From: Gammaproteobacteria bacterium
Lineage (GTDB): Bacteria; Pseudomonadota; Gammaproteobacteria; SZUA-152
Direction of reading: 5' to 3'
Assembly: GCA_032250735.1 (NCBI GenBank)
Contig: JAVVEP010000006.1
Coordinates: forward strand, 92,401 to 156,400
Length of the DNA stretch: 64,000 nt
Below, in pieces: positions 9,816-21,352 of this stretch. Numbering within the stretch: position 1 is the stretch's first letter; every line of letters begins with the position of its first letter. Under the pieces are notes generated by a model, which was not told the origin of the DNA, ran no database searches, and was given only the letters and a program-made list of their open reading frames with translations. Position numbers and translations under genes: made by a program.

Positions 9816-9964
9816 TGGAGTCCGCCCGCCGCATGGCAGCGACCCGCGAGTTGCGCTAAACTCGGCGGCCGCCGGCCGGAGGGGTTGGGGCCGTTCCCGG
9901 CTGCTCTTTCGCTTGCGCAGCCCATTCATCCTGAATCCGACAGACTCCAGAGACCTTCCTATCT

Positions 9965-11235
9965 ATGTCTACGCATTTTGCCGACCTGGGACTATCCGCC
10001 CCCCTCCTTAAGGCCGTTGCCGAAAAGGGCTACGACACCCCGACCCCGATCCAGCTCGAGGCGATTCCCGCCGTGCTGCAGGGCCGGGATGTGATGGCGG
10101 CCGCGCAGACCGGTACCGGCAAGACGGCGGGTTTTACCCTGCCCATTCTGGAATTGCTGTCGAGGGGCGAACGTGCCCCGGCCAACCAGGCGCGCGCCCT
10201 GGTGTTGACGCCGACCCGCGAGCTGGCCGCCCAGGTGGGCGAGAGTGTGGCGACCTACAGCCGACATCTGGCGCTGCGTTCCGCGGTGGTGTTTGGCGGC
10301 GTGAAGATCAATCCGCAGATGATGCAGCTGCGCAAGGGGGTCGACGTGCTGGTCGCCACCCCCGGACGGCTGCTGGACCTGTATCAGCAGCGGGCGGTGC
10401 GTTTCGATCGGCTGGAGGTGCTGGTGCTGGACGAGGCCGATCGCATGCTGGACATGGGATTTATCCACGACATCCGCAGGATTCTCGCCGCCCTGCCCGC
10501 GCGTCGGCAGAACCTGATGTTCTCGGCGACCTTCTCCACAGAGGTGCGCAGCCTGGCCAAGGGCATGGTGCAGCAGCCGCTGGAGATCGCCGTCAGCCCC
10601 CGCCAGACCACGGCGACCACGGTCGAGCAGTGGATCTGCCCGGTCGACAAGAAACAGAAGCCCGCCCTGCTGGCCCAGCTCATCCTCGACAACGACTGGC
10701 AGCAGGTGCTGGTGTTTGCTCGCACCAAGCACGGCGCCGACCGCCTGACCCGTTACCTGATGGAGCGGGGGATTCGGGCGGCGGCGATCCACGGCAACAA
10801 GAGTCAGGGGGCGCGCAGCCGGGCGCTGGCCGATTTCAAACAGGGCAAGATCCGCATCCTGGTGGCCACGGATATCGCGGCCCGCGGTCTGGACATCAGC
10901 CAGCTGCCGCAGGTGGTGAATTTCGACCTGCCCAACGTGGCCGAGGACTATGTGCACCGCATCGGCCGTACCGGCCGCGCCGGGGCCGCCGGCAAGGCGG
11001 TGTCGCTGGTGAGCGCGGACGAATTCAAGCAGCTGTCGGACATTGAACGGCTGATCCGGCAGCTGTTGCCGCGCCGCCTGGTGGACGGCTTTGAACCCGT
11101 GCATGATGTGCCGCCCTCGCGGCTGGATACGCGGCCGATCAAACCGAAACGGCCGAAGAAGCCCAAGCCAGGGCATCGGGATGGCCAGCGTTCGGCCGAG
11201 GTCGCGCGCGGGCACCGAGCGGTGCGGAAAAAGCG

Positions 11236-11239
<4 letters not shown>
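9965..11239 (+). CDS. rhlE: DEAD-box RNA helicase, RhlE type
   Basis: 424 residues. Q-motif region [26 protein letters not shown], Walker A AQTGTGKT at 47-54, PTRELA near 80, DEAD near 156, SAT near 188 and [10 protein letters not shown] near 330 give a complete two-RecA-domain ATP-dependent RNA helicase. The C-terminal tail after about 375 is Lys/Arg/Pro-rich, as in RhlE proteins, and probably binds RNA. Likely role in ribosome assembly or RNA turnover. Its stop codon overlaps that of the convergent dbpA by four bases. Confidence 0.93.
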
Positions 11240-12624
<1,385 letters not shown>

Positions 12625-12643
12625 GCTGGCGAGCCGCGAGAGG

Positions 12644-14257
12644 TCAGGCGCTGATCCTGCCATTGGCGGATGGCGCGGCCTTGCTGCGCAGGTAGTCTTC
12701 ATAGTCGCCGTGGATGTCGTTGATGCCGGTCGGCGTCAGCTCGATAATGCGGGTGGCCAATGAAGACACGAACTCGCGGTCATGGCTAACGAAAATTAGC
12801 GTGCCTGGATAGTTCTCCAGCGCCAGGTTGAGCGCCTCGATGGATTCCATGTCCAGATGGTTGGTGGGTTCATCCATTACCAGGATATTGGGGCGCTTCA
12901 GCATCAGTTTGCCAAACAGCATGCGACCCTGTTCGCCACCGGAAATGATCTTCACCGATTTGTTGATGTCGTCCTGGGAAAATAATAAACGCCCGAGCGT
13001 GCCGCGAATGATCTGCTCGTCATCGCTGTCCTTGCCCCAGTCGTCCATCCAGTCATAGAGGGTCTTGTCTTGCGCAAAGTCGGCGGCGTGGTCCTGTGCG
13101 TAATAACCGATCTCGGCATTTTCCGACCATTTCACCTTGCCCGCGTTGGGTTGCAGATCGCCGACCAGACATTTCAGCAGGGTCGACTTGCCGATACCGT
13201 TGGGGCCGATCACGGCAACCCGCTCGCCTACCTCGACGGTGAGGTTGAGTCCGGAAAACAGTTCTTCATCGAAGTGTTTGCTCAGGCCTTCTACCTCCAG
13301 GGCCAGGCGGTGTAATTTCTTGTCCTGTTCAAAGCGGATGAAGGGGCTCTGGCGGCTGGAGGGTTTTACCTCCGTCAGCTGGATCTTGTCGATCTGCTTG
13401 GCCCGCGAGGTCGCCTGCTTTGACTTGGAGGCATTGGCCGAGAAGCGGCTGACGAAGGCCTTGAGGTCGGCAATCTGGGCGCTCTTCTTGGCATTGTCCG
13501 CGGCCAGTTGTTCGTTCACCTGGGTCGCGGCGGTCATGTAGGCATCGTAGGAGCCGGGATAGATGCGCAGCTCACCGTAATCCAGATCCGCCATGTGGGT
13601 GCAGACGCTGTTGAGGAAATGACGATCATGGGAAATGATGATCATGGTGCAGTTGCGTTCGTTTAACACACCCTCCAGCCAGCCGATGGTGTTGATGTCC
13701 AGATTGTTGGTGGGCTCGTCCAGCAGCATGATGTCGGGTTCGGCAAACAGCACCTGGGCCAGCAGCACGCGCAATTTCCAGCCCGGGGCGATCTCGCTCA
13801 TCGGTCCAAAGTGCTGCTCCACGGGGATGCCCACGCCCAGCAGCAACTCGCCGGCGCGCGCCTCGGCAGTGTAGCCGTCCATTTCGGCGAAGTCGTGCTC
13901 CAGCTCGGCGGCCCGCATGCCATCTTCCTCGGACATCTCCGGGTTGGCGTAGATCGCATCGCGTTCGGCCTTTACCTTCCATAAATCCTCGTGACCCATG
14001 ATCACGGTATCCACTACGCTGAACTGCTCGTAGGCAAACTGGTCCTGTTTCAGCTTGCCGATGCGCTCGTTGGGATCCTTGGAGACATTGCCCGAGGTGG
14101 GTTCGAGGTCGCCCCCCAGGATCTTCATGAAGGTGGATTTACCGCAGCCATTGGCGCCGATCAGGCCATAGCGGTTGCCGTCGCCGAACTTGACGGAGAC
14201 GTCCTCAAATAATGGCTTGGCGCCAAACTGCATAGTGATATTCGCTGAAGCTAACAA
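12644..14257 (-). CDS. ybiT: ABC-F family ATPase YbiT
   Basis: 537-residue cytosolic protein with two ABC ATPase domains and no membrane segments, a translation-factor type ABC-F protein that acts at the ribosome. First Walker [10 protein letters not shown] near 35 and second GPNGIGKST near 355. Signature regions are [12 protein letters not shown] and [10 protein letters not shown], Walker B segments [12 protein letters not shown] and [12 protein letters not shown]. The inter-domain P-site-tRNA-interaction linker is Lys/Arg-rich ([20 protein letters not shown]). Sequence closely follows E. coli YbiT, whose exact substrate is not settled. Confidence 0.95.
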   Translation of the reverse strand: MLASANITMQFGAKPLFEDVSVKFGDGNRYGLIGANGCGKSTFMKILGGDLEPTSGNVSKDPNERIGKLKQDQFAYEQFSVVDTVIMGHEDLWKVKAERDAIYANPEMSEEDGMRAAELEHDFAEMDGYTAEARAGELLLGVGIPVEQHFGPMSEIAPGWKLRVLLAQVLFAEPDIMLLDEPTNNLDINTIGWLEGVLNERNCTMIIISHDRHFLNSVCTHMADLDYGELRIYPGSYDAYMTAATQVNEQLAADNAKKSAQIADLKAFVSRFSANASKSKQATSRAKQIDKIQLTEVKPSSRQSPFIRFEQDKKLHRLALEVEGLSKHFDEELFSGLNLTVEVGERVAVIGPNGIGKSTLLKCLVGDLQPNAGKVKWSENAEIGYYAQDHAADFAQDKTLYDWMDDWGKDSDDEQIIRGTLGRLLFSQDDINKSVKIISGGEQGRMLFGKLMLKRPNILVMDEPTNHLDMESIEALNLALENYPGTLIFVSHDREFVSSLATRIIELTPTGINDIHGDYEDYLRSKAAPSANGRISA

Positions 14258-14579
14258 GGTCTTATTCCTACCGGGATTGTTGATGGAGATGATTAATGGC
14301 CGCAGACTCGCCGCGGCTGTCGTCAGGCGGTGGGGTCCGGTCTGTGGAACATCCGCAGAACAGCCCGTAGAGCAAAAACGCAGCGACGAGGTGAAAATGT
14401 GGCGCGCAGTATGCCATAAATGGATAAAAACTGTGCATATATTAACGGGCGGGCGGCTGCCGGGCCGACGCTTTGCCGCCCAGGGTCGCCCGATTGCGCT
14501 ACTCTGGGTCTTACAGCAGCCCTGCGAACCATCGTTTACCGGGGCATTGGAAAAGAGTGGAAAGGGGAGTCAGACACGC
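14258..14579. other. Divergent intergenic region ybiT / PDC protein
   Basis: 322 bases carrying the 5' regions of two divergent genes. The open frame of the PDC gene continues through it, but composition and the lack of homology-like sequence argue against coding. I see no convincing promoter pair, repeat or RNA. Confidence 0.4.
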
Positions 14580-15557
14580 GTGCACACATCCTGGAAAGAC
14601 AGCATCCGCAAACAGCGGGCGGTAGTGTATGGCCTGCTCGAGGAGCCGGTGCAGCGGGCCGCCCTGGCCTGCGAGCAGGCCTGGCCTGGGCGGGAGGCGC
14701 TGACCCAGGTGCTGTTGTCCCGGTTTGAGACCATCCCCTATTGCACCTACCTGTATGTGGTGGACCTGCAGGGCGTCCAGCTATCGGATAACGTCGGCAG
14801 CGCGGGGCGCATGCCCGGACACTTCGGCCGTGACCGCGCGCCGCGCCCCTACATGAAAGAGGTGCGCGCGGATCGGGACTATGTGCTTTCCGAGGCCTAT
14901 ATCAGCCTGTCGGCCCGCCGTCCCTCGCTGACTGCCCTGCACACGCTCTATCGGGAGGGAGCGGCGGTGGGTTATCTGGGGGTCGATCTCGATCTGCGCA
15001 ACCTGCCCTCCATGGGCGAGCTGTATGAAGAGCCGTCGAAATGGCAGCAGCTCAAGGGCGATCCCTCGATCCGCGGCACGGTCTTCCAGCAGACCCGGGT
15101 GGAGAGCCTGCTGGATAAACATATCGATCAGGCGGTGTCGATTCTGGAAGAACTGGTGGTCGCCCACGGCGTGTTTCAGTGCGTGCTGCACTTTTCCAGC
15201 AGCCGGGCGACGGTGTGGACCATGGACGACCCCTATCGTTATCGCATCCTGCAGGGCGACGCCTTTTCCGACCCCAACGTCTGCCTGGCCTATCCGCGCC
15301 GGGACTATCCGCAGGACGCCCTCATCCCCTGCGAACAGATCAGCGCGGTGCTGGGCGGATTACAGGCACTGCGCTTTGCCGACGACACCATCTACCTGCG
15401 CTCGGCCTCACTGAACATCTTCAACGGCCTGGTCAGCCTGACCTTCTCCTGTGATGGGTCTCACTACCTGCCGTATGCGGAGTTTCTCGACAAGGATGCC
15501 GCGTTCTGGTTCGGCCGGGAGGGTGCGGGAGAGGGGATTGCCGGCGAGCCGGTCTGA
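14580..15557 (+). CDS. PDC/Cache sensor-domain protein without output domain
   Basis: 325 residues from a GTG at 14580 preceded by AAAGGGGAG. Residues about 20-170 resemble a PDC (Cache) ligand-binding fold: helix LLEEPVQRAALACEQAW, then YLYVVDLQGVQLSDNV, RPYMKEVRADRDYVLSEAYISLSARRPSLTAL and GAAVGYLGVDLDLRNLP, the pattern seen in chemoreceptor sensor domains. The C-terminal half (VLHFSSSRATVWTMDDPYRYRILQGDAF...) is a second globular region of unknown type. No transmembrane helix, kinase, GGDEF or MCP module is present, so it may be a soluble sensor working with a separate partner. Confidence 0.7.
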   Translation: MHTSWKDSIRKQRAVVYGLLEEPVQRAALACEQAWPGREALTQVLLSRFETIPYCTYLYVVDLQGVQLSDNVGSAGRMPGHFGRDRAPRPYMKEVRADRDYVLSEAYISLSARRPSLTALHTLYREGAAVGYLGVDLDLRNLPSMGELYEEPSKWQQLKGDPSIRGTVFQQTRVESLLDKHIDQAVSILEELVVAHGVFQCVLHFSSSRATVWTMDDPYRYRILQGDAFSDPNVCLAYPRRDYPQDALIPCEQISAVLGGLQALRFADDTIYLRSASLNIFNGLVSLTFSCDGSHYLPYAEFLDKDAAFWFGREGAGEGIAGEPV

Positions 15558-15597
15558 AGCCCGGGCCGGACGTAATTAGAAGAAGCCTTATTTAATT

Positions 15598-15654
15598 CCT
15601 GAATCCGTGGCTTAAATGCGGAGCCAGGCACTGCATTTAAACCACGGATTCAGG
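15598..15654. repeat. Long perfect hairpin (REP-like palindrome)
   Basis: CCTGAATCCGTGG-c-TTAAATGC and GCATTTAA-a-CCACGGATTCAGG form a 21-bp stem with one apposed mismatch around a 13-base loop. No T-run follows on either strand, so it is not a standard terminator. It lies between the PDC gene and the LpxR-like gene. Confidence 0.7.
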
Positions 15655-15689
15655 TTAATCTTTTGCCGGGATCAACAGGCCTGTTGACT

Positions 15690-16718
15690 ATGCAAACACT
15701 CAAGTTTGTTTATCTATTGTTATGTCTGATCGCCACGCCTGGCCTGGCTCAGCTCCTGCCTGAGGATCAGTGGGGGGCTGGGCTGTATCTCGATCAGGAT
15801 CTGGCGGTGCCGTTTCTCAATGAGGACCGCGACTACACCATGGGGATAGCCGCCGAGTTTTTCTGGCAGGACAAAAAGACCGGCCTCTACCCGCTGGACG
15901 GTGCCGTGGAACGCATCGGTCTCTGGATGGGCTTGCACGCAAAACAGGACACGATCGTGCGCAGTTTTATGCTCGGTTCCGTCACCTATACACCGAAGGA
16001 CCTGTCCGACCCGAACCCGATCTATAATGACCGGCCGTATGCCTCGCTGTTTTACCTCACTAATAAACGGGTGCGGGTCAACCGGGAAAACGCCGTCGGG
16101 GTTGAGCTCCAGCTGGGGCTGCTGGGCGCGGACCTGGCCGACGATGTGCAGACCGCGCTGCACCGTTTGTGGCGCGATGCCGCTGACAGCGACCGACCCG
16201 TGGACCCCCAGGGCTGGGGTCACCAGATCTCACAGGGCGGCGAACTCACCCTGCGGGCCCGGCTCAGCAATTCACAGCTACTGTTTGAAGAGCATAACAA
16301 CTGGGACATCGCCAGCGCGGGCAGTCTGACGCTGGGCTATCAGACCAACCTCAGCCTGGGGCTCTCGGCCCGCGTCGGTCGGCTTGCCAGCCCCTCCTGG
16401 ACGCTGCCGTTTGACCCGGTCAATCGCGGCAATTTCCTGCCCTCGCTGGCCGGCACTGAATGGTACGGCTGGGCCGTGTATCGCCTGCGACTGGTGGGCT
16501 ACGACGCCTTCCTGCAGGGCCAGTTCCGCGACAGCGAAGTCACCTTCCGCTGGAACGAGATCGAACCCATCCTGCATGAGGGCGGCCTTGGCTTTACCTT
16601 CACCTACCAGCCCCTGCAGTTCACGCTGGCGGTGAATGCCAAATCGCCTGAGCTGAAGCATGGCCTCAATCACCGTAACCACTACTGGGGCGGCCTGTAC
16701 ATGGTGTATCGGTTTTAG
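15690..16718 (+). CDS. LpxR-like (DUF2219) outer-membrane lipid A deacylase homologue
   Basis: 342 residues from the ATG at 15690; an upstream in-frame TTG at 15663 would spoil the signal peptide, which here is MQTLKFVYLLLCLIATPGLAQ-like with cleavage near 20. The rest is beta-barrel sequence. The family motifs YNDRPYA (near 118), DYTMG (near 50) and GWGHQ (near 178, probable catalytic His) are present. In Salmonella LpxR, an Asn-Asp pair near the N terminus also takes part in removing the 3'-acyloxyacyl chain of lipid A. Here that position reads L-D-Q-D, so the Asn may be replaced. Likely lipid A remodelling, substrate uncertain. Confidence 0.75.
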   Translation: MQTLKFVYLLLCLIATPGLAQLLPEDQWGAGLYLDQDLAVPFLNEDRDYTMGIAAEFFWQDKKTGLYPLDGAVERIGLWMGLHAKQDTIVRSFMLGSVTYTPKDLSDPNPIYNDRPYASLFYLTNKRVRVNRENAVGVELQLGLLGADLADDVQTALHRLWRDAADSDRPVDPQGWGHQISQGGELTLRARLSNSQLLFEEHNNWDIASAGSLTLGYQTNLSLGLSARVGRLASPSWTLPFDPVNRGNFLPSLAGTEWYGWAVYRLRLVGYDAFLQGQFRDSEVTFRWNEIEPILHEGGLGFTFTYQPLQFTLAVNAKSPELKHGLNHRNHYWGGLYMVYRF

Positions 16719-16831
16719 CGGGATCGTAGGAAGTCTACAGGTGCAGCCGGAGAAACAGAGGAGGCGCTGGACGCAGTGCCTGAGCATGTCGCGTTATGTC
16801 TCTGCCTCTGTCGTGGTCGTGTCGCCGACGC

Positions 16832-17806
16832 TCAGCTGGCCCATCCGGCCAGGGTCATGATGGCCAGCAGGGTGATCCAGGCGACCAGGCTGCGCCCGCA
16901 GAGGCCGAGGGTTTCACGTATCGCGGTGTTGTCCTGGGGTGGCCGGGTGTCGAATTGCAGGGCGGCCATGCCGATGCGCAACAGCAGGCGATGGGTTTCG
17001 GGGAGGGCGTCTGATGCTGGTGCTGTTTGTTCCACCGTTTGTAACGGTAAGGATTCGGCTGGCGTTGCCAGCGGTTCCGCGATCGCTTCATTAAAGCGAT
17101 TCTGCCAGGCGTGCAGGGCGTGCACAAAACTGCCCATGATGGCGTAGCTGAATGCGGTGAGATGGCTGGGTATCCAGCTGAGCAGATGGTGCAGGCGGGT
17201 GACGGTATGGTTGAATTCGCGGCGGTCGCTAGTTGTCGTTTGAGTGTTCGGGTCGTCGATCGCGGGGGGCAGCAGCGCCAGGGTGAGCCGGTACAGTACG
17301 GCACCCATGGGACCGAGCACCACAAACCAGAACAGTACGGCCAGCACCCGGTCGTGGGTGAGGATAAGGATGGTCTCGATCAGGCGCTGGATGCGTGTTT
17401 GCTCATCCGCAGGCGCGTTGTGGTGGCCGTGTCCGCCGGCCTGCAGCACCGCTGTCAGGGCCCTTTCTGCGCTTTCGGGGTCGTCGTTGTCGATGGCCTC
17501 CAGATACTCGTTGACGCGGCGGTGTTCGTCGGCAGGGCCAAGGCAATAGGTGAGCACGATGACGCTGAACAGAAACCCCAGCAGGGCCAGCAGCTCATTG
17601 AGAAAATGTTGCAGGGCGGCGATGCCGACGACGGGCAGCAGGACGATGATCAGCAGGCTGGGGACGCCCTGCCATTTTTCATGGTGCTCGAAGCGGGATC
17701 GAACCCATAACTGGTAATGGTCAAACCAGGCCAGGCTGCGCAGCCCATTGAGGGTAGGCAGTAATTTTTCCAGGGTGAGGCTGATCAGTATTGCAAGCAG
17801 GAACAT
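16832..17806 (-). CDS. ampE: AmpE-like inner-membrane protein
   Basis: 324 residues with hydrophobic segments near 1-10, 48-90, 155-185 and 300-322, the CobD/AmpE-like arrangement. Motifs NEYLEAIDNDD, FWFVVLGPMGAVLYRL and LSWIPSHLTAFSYAIMG match AmpE. It follows ampD by 73 bases on the same strand, as in the ampDE operon of enterobacteria, where AmpE is proposed to be a sensory membrane partner in cell-wall recycling and beta-lactamase signalling. No ampC or ampR is in the window. Confidence 0.85.
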   Translation of the reverse strand: MFLLAILISLTLEKLLPTLNGLRSLAWFDHYQLWVRSRFEHHEKWQGVPSLLIIVLLPVVGIAALQHFLNELLALLGFLFSVIVLTYCLGPADEHRRVNEYLEAIDNDDPESAERALTAVLQAGGHGHHNAPADEQTRIQRLIETILILTHDRVLAVLFWFVVLGPMGAVLYRLTLALLPPAIDDPNTQTTTSDRREFNHTVTRLHHLLSWIPSHLTAFSYAIMGSFVHALHAWQNRFNEAIAEPLATPAESLPLQTVEQTAPASDALPETHRLLLRIGMAALQFDTRPPQDNTAIRETLGLCGRSLVAWITLLAIMTLAGWAS

Positions 17807-17879
17807 GGTGACTGACTACTCTCTGTTGTGATGCTACCCATCATAGCGGAATTTCGCGGTCGGGGTCGGGTTGTCGGGG

Positions 17880-18440
17880 TTAGAGCGACGGGTCTTCCAG
17901 CAGTTGCCACAGCCGTGCCCAGTCGAAATGGGGACCGGGGTCGGTTTTGCGGCCGGGGGCGATGTCGCTGTGGCCGATGATGTGCTCGCGGCTGATCCTG
18001 GGGTAGGTCTGCATCAGCGCCTGGGTGAGTTGGGCGAGGCGTTGGTACTGGATGGCCTCGAAGGGGTGGTCGTCGCCGCCTTCCAGTTCGATGCCGATGG
18101 AAAAATCGTTGCAGCGTTCGCGGCCCTGAAAGGTGGATTTTCCCGCATGCCAGGCCCGTTGCTGGAAGGGGACATATTGCACGATTTCGCCGTCGCGACG
18201 GATCAGCGCATGGGCGGAGACGCTCAGGCCGCAGATCTCGGCGAAATCGGCATGGGCGCCGGCATCGAGCCGGTTGCAGAACAGGTCATCGATCCAGGGG
18301 CCGCCGAATTGTCCAGCGGGCAGGCTGATGGCGTGGATCACCAGCAGATCGACGCCGCAGTCTTGCGGGCGCGCATCGTAGTTGGGCGAGGGCCGTTGTC
18401 GGGCATCGCTGAGCAGGCCGGTGTTGGGATCGATATGCAT
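17880..18440 (-). CDS. ampD: 1,6-anhydro-N-acetylmuramyl-L-alanine amidase AmpD
   Basis: Cytoplasmic zinc amidase that removes the peptide from anhydro-muropeptides during peptidoglycan recycling. 186 residues from the ATG at 18440 (a longer frame to 18527 lacks family sequence). Zn ligand His in LLVIHAISLP near 35, GIELEG with catalytic-site Glu near 117, and GHSDIAPGRKTDPGPHFDW with the second His and the Asp near 155-167. The full fold is present and the length is usual for AmpD. First gene of ampDE; divergent from the glutaredoxin-like gene. Confidence 0.95.
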   Translation of the reverse strand: MHIDPNTGLLSDARQRPSPNYDARPQDCGVDLLVIHAISLPAGQFGGPWIDDLFCNRLDAGAHADFAEICGLSVSAHALIRRDGEIVQYVPFQQRAWHAGKSTFQGRERCNDFSIGIELEGGDDHPFEAIQYQRLAQLTQALMQTYPRISREHIIGHSDIAPGRKTDPGPHFDWARLWQLLEDPSL

Positions 18441-18526
18441 AATGAAAATGTCTGTCCGTCGGGCTAGTATTACGGCTCGTTTTTCCTGTCGTGATCGATG
18501 ACATTGTAATCCATGACGAGTCCACA

Positions 18527-18874
18527 ATGAAAAAGACCTTGATCAGTCTGGCGGTAATGGTTGCGCTGGTCGGCGTGTTGGCGCTGAACTGGGGTGCCGT
18601 GCATGAGCTGCTGGTGGCGCGCCCCAATTTCGCGGCGCTGCATGCGGAGCCGGTGGTGCTGTATGGCACCAGCTGGTGCGGCAACTGCAAAATGACCCGC
18701 GCCTATCTGCGCCGCAACGGCATCGCCTTTTTCGAATACGATGTGGAAAAGTCCGTCGAGGGGCAACGTCAGTTCAAGGCCCTGCAGGGCAATGGCGTGC
18801 CGCTCTTGCTGGTGAACAACAATGTGCTGCGGGGTTTTGATCCGGCGGCGATTGAAAAGGCCTTGCGCCAGTAA
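18527..18874 (+). CDS. Membrane-anchored glutaredoxin-like protein
   Basis: 115 residues: Lys-Lys then a hydrophobic segment (about 4-22) acting as signal anchor, followed by a glutaredoxin/thioredoxin fold with LYGTSWCGNCKMTRAYL; the C-G-N-C redox pair is at about 51-54, and the cis-Pro region GVPLLLV is near 90. Possibly a periplasm-facing thiol reductase. An upstream in-frame ATG at 18491 gives a longer product without a clear benefit. Closely followed by the DUF2835 gene. Confidence 0.8.
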   Translation: MKKTLISLAVMVALVGVLALNWGAVHELLVARPNFAALHAEPVVLYGTSWCGNCKMTRAYLRRNGIAFFEYDVEKSVEGQRQFKALQGNGVPLLLVNNNVLRGFDPAAIEKALRQ

Positions 18875-18879
18875 TCCGG

Positions 18880-19119
18880 ATGGTGGCGCCGATGCATGAA
18901 TACCGCTTTCATCTGGCCATTCCGGCCGAAGAATATCTCGCCTATTACGAGGGTGTAATGCGCGCCGTGGTGGTGAGCCTGGCCAGCGGGCAGCGGCTGC
19001 AATTCCCGGCCGAAAGCCTGCGGCCCTTTGTCTCGCGCGAGGGGGTGTACGGCGAATTTGTCATGCGTGTGGATGGGCAGAATCGTTTGCAGGGCATCGA
19101 GCGCGTGATGCGCAAATAG
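18880..19119 (+). CDS. DUF2835 family protein
   Basis: 79 residues, five bases after the preceding gene. The sequence pattern EYRFHLAIPAEEYLAYYEG...VVVSLASGQRLQFPAESLRPFVSREG...F matches the small DUF2835 family found across gammaproteobacteria. No function is established. The start could be the ATG at 18880 or the second ATG at 18892, which would begin MHEYRF as in other family members. Confidence 0.85.
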   Translation: MVAPMHEYRFHLAIPAEEYLAYYEGVMRAVVVSLASGQRLQFPAESLRPFVSREGVYGEFVMRVDGQNRLQGIERVMRK

Positions 19120-19147
19120 TGGCGCGGGGAGGCCGGTCGGCGCGGGC

Positions 19148-19435
19148 CTACTGGCTGATGGGCAGCAGCGGGCGATCCGCCTTTACGCCGTCCAGCCTGG
19201 CGCCCATGAAGTCGGCGGCACTGAGGTCGGCGCCGCGCAGATCAGCCCCACTGAGGTTGGCCAGTCGCAGGTCGGCGCCGACCAGATTGGCGCCGCGCAG
19301 GTCGGCCCCCTGCAGGTCGTATTGCACCAGATTGGCGTTTTCCAGGTTGGCCTCGCGCAGGTCGGCCCCCTGCAGGGTATCGACCTCGAGGCTTAGCAGG
19401 GTGCTGAGCCCCTTGCGGTCGTGGATGGTGATCAT
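19148..19435 (-). CDS. Pentapeptide-repeat protein
   Basis: 95 residues, about 11 tandem A(D/N)LxX units between residues 20 and 85 ([20 protein letters not shown] and so on), which would form a short right-handed quadrilateral beta-helix. Its ATG overlaps the stop of the upstream GGDEF gene (ATGA), indicating translational coupling. Too short for a Qnr-type gyrase-protection protein. Function unknown. Confidence 0.85.
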   Translation of the reverse strand: MITIHDRKGLSTLLSLEVDTLQGADLREANLENANLVQYDLQGADLRGANLVGADLRLANLSGADLRGADLSAADFMGARLDGVKADRPLLPISQ

Positions 19436-21012
19436 GCGGCGATGATACAGCGTTCGGCGGACAGCTGTGCCTCGTCCAGGGCGGCCTCGGCCCGTTTGAG
19501 CACCTCGGCGGCGCTGTTGTCGCGGTGGGCATGGATCAGGGTGTAGCCGAAGTGCAGGCTGCAGATCAGGGTGTCGGGGAGGGCGGGGTGCTGGGTCTGC
19601 AGCTCCAGAAAGGATTTGCGCATCCGCTCCAGGCAGGGGGCGGTGCCTTCGGCGGACATGCCGAACATCAGTAGCGAGAATTCATCGGCGTCCAGGCGGG
19701 CGACGTGATCGACTTTGCGGGTGTGTTCCTTGAGCGCCTTGCTCAGCAGTTTTACGGCCTGCTCGGTCTGCTGTGCGTTGAGCCGGTCCAGCCCGTGCAG
19801 ATGCAACCGCACCACGCATACCGAGGTGCCGCGGCGGGCAAAGTTGTAGGCGCGGGCAAACTCGATGTTGAACTGGCGCCGATTGGGCAGGCCGGTGAGT
19901 TCATCGCTGAGCTGCCGGTGCTGGAGCAGCTGTTGTTTTTTCTCGATGCCGCGCTGGATGTGGCTGATGGCGGGCAGGATCTCTGCCGTCTCGCGCAGCT
20001 GCGGGGTGGCGAATTCTTCCGCCATGGGGCCGCCTTCGGCCAGGGTGTTGAGCAGGGTCTTGATCTGGCTGAAGTCGGTGCCCAGGGTGCGCAGGGCATA
20101 GCGCACCAGGAAGGCGACGATGCCCAGGGTGAGCAGTAGGGCGGAGATATTAAACAGTGTGAGGCTCAGGAAGCTCGGCAGGGAGCGGTCGATGTTCTCG
20201 GTGAGGCTCAGCTGCCAGTCGCTGTTGCTGAGCCTGGTTTCCAGTTGGCGAGTCTTGTCGGCCTCATTGACCCGGTTGTGCTGGCTGATGATGTTGCCAC
20301 GACCGTCGCGCAGGACCAGTCGTTGACCGCTGTTGGTATTGTTTTGCAGCGGCGGCTGCAGGGTCTTCAGGCCATAGCTGACGAATACCATGCCGAGCGG
20401 GTTGCCCGATTCATCCCGCACCGGGGCGACCAGGTCAAAGTGGCTGGTGGCCTCGGTGAGCCGATGTACGGGCGGCATGCTGATGGGCTCGCCCTGGCTG
20501 AGTTTGGCGAGGTCGGTGAGGCTTTGCGGGCCGAGCTGGGCATCGGCAGGCGCGCCCATGATCTTGCCGGCATTGGTGAGCAGCGCGACGCCCAGGGCCT
20601 GGGGCAGGAAACGCCGCATCTGCAGGGCCCAGGTCTGGGCGCCGAGGCCGTCATCGTGTTCGAGGATATCCTGGGTGGTCGGCTGGGCCGCCACGTGATC
20701 CACGATCTGCTGAAAAAAGGCCAGCTGGGTCTCGATCGCCCGGGTCTTGTCCGCCAGTCGCAGGCTGAGGCCGTTGTCTTCCGGTCCCTGATAATAGGTC
20801 TTGGCCAGCAACAGGTTGGTGACGGTGATCGACAGAAACAGAGTGATGATGACGGTAGCGCTGGTGTAGGCAATCGCCTTGAGGGAAAAGCTGCCAAAAA
20901 AGGACCTGCGTTCGGCAGCAGGGCTGATCGATGCCGTGGGCGAGGGGGCTGGCGCCGACGTCGGGTCTGTGACGTAGACAGCGGGGCCGCTGTGCTCGTT
21001 TGCCTGAAACAT
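19432..21012 (-). CDS. Membrane sensor protein with degenerate GGDEF domain
   Basis: 526 residues. TM helices at about 41-65 and 280-304 bracket a periplasmic sensor region (dCache-like; [37 protein letters not shown]). A GGDEF fold follows from about 370 ([21 protein letters not shown]). The signature loop reads [11 protein letters not shown], i.e. D-A-D-E-F instead of G-G-D/E-E-F, near residue 440. Both glycines are lost, so diguanylate cyclase activity is doubtful. It may act as a c-di-GMP or GTP-binding or scaffolding protein. Coupled by a four-base overlap to the pentapeptide-repeat gene. Confidence 0.85.
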   Translation of the reverse strand: MFQANEHSGPAVYVTDPTSAPAPSPTASISPAAERRSFFGSFSLKAIAYTSATVIITLFLSITVTNLLLAKTYYQGPEDNGLSLRLADKTRAIETQLAFFQQIVDHVAAQPTTQDILEHDDGLGAQTWALQMRRFLPQALGVALLTNAGKIMGAPADAQLGPQSLTDLAKLSQGEPISMPPVHRLTEATSHFDLVAPVRDESGNPLGMVFVSYGLKTLQPPLQNNTNSGQRLVLRDGRGNIISQHNRVNEADKTRQLETRLSNSDWQLSLTENIDRSLPSFLSLTLFNISALLLTLGIVAFLVRYALRTLGTDFSQIKTLLNTLAEGGPMAEEFATPQLRETAEILPAISHIQRGIEKKQQLLQHRQLSDELTGLPNRRQFNIEFARAYNFARRGTSVCVVRLHLHGLDRLNAQQTEQAVKLLSKALKEHTRKVDHVARLDADEFSLLMFGMSAEGTAPCLERMRKSFLELQTQHPALPDTLICSLHFGYTLIHAHRDNSAAEVLKRAEAALDEAQLSAERCIIAA

Positions 21013-21099
21013 CGATGCCTGTTCCTTCCGGTTGGGGGCGGGTTATTAATCGTAGACTACAGGGACGACTTTTTTAGGGTGGCGGGTCTGATCGAGCGT

Positions 21100-21128
21100 C
21101 AATCCACCTAAACCCGACAGCCTCCCAG
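21100..21128. repeat. Solo end of MITE-like element (family 2)
   Basis: CAATCCACCTAAACCCGACAGCCTCCCAG-type sequence (29 bases) is nearly identical to the right end of the element at 30234-30399. The matching left end is not found nearby, so this is a solo or decayed copy. The rest of the 340-base gap 21013-21352 shows no gene. Confidence 0.6.
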
Positions 21129-21352
21129 ACTGTGTCGGTTGATGCGGAAAAATGTTGAATTCTGCCCTGAGGCGGCGATTTTACGATACATCGCTGCCGG
21201 ATAGGAACCCGTTGCCGGGAAAAGCTCGGCAGAAAACCGGCCGTGGCTTGTCGGCGTCGGGGCAATGGCCGACGTCGCCCGTGGTGGGCATTGGGTTGTC
21301 GCGAATGTTGGGGTATGCTCGAACGATATTGATTAAGTCTGAGTGGGACAGT

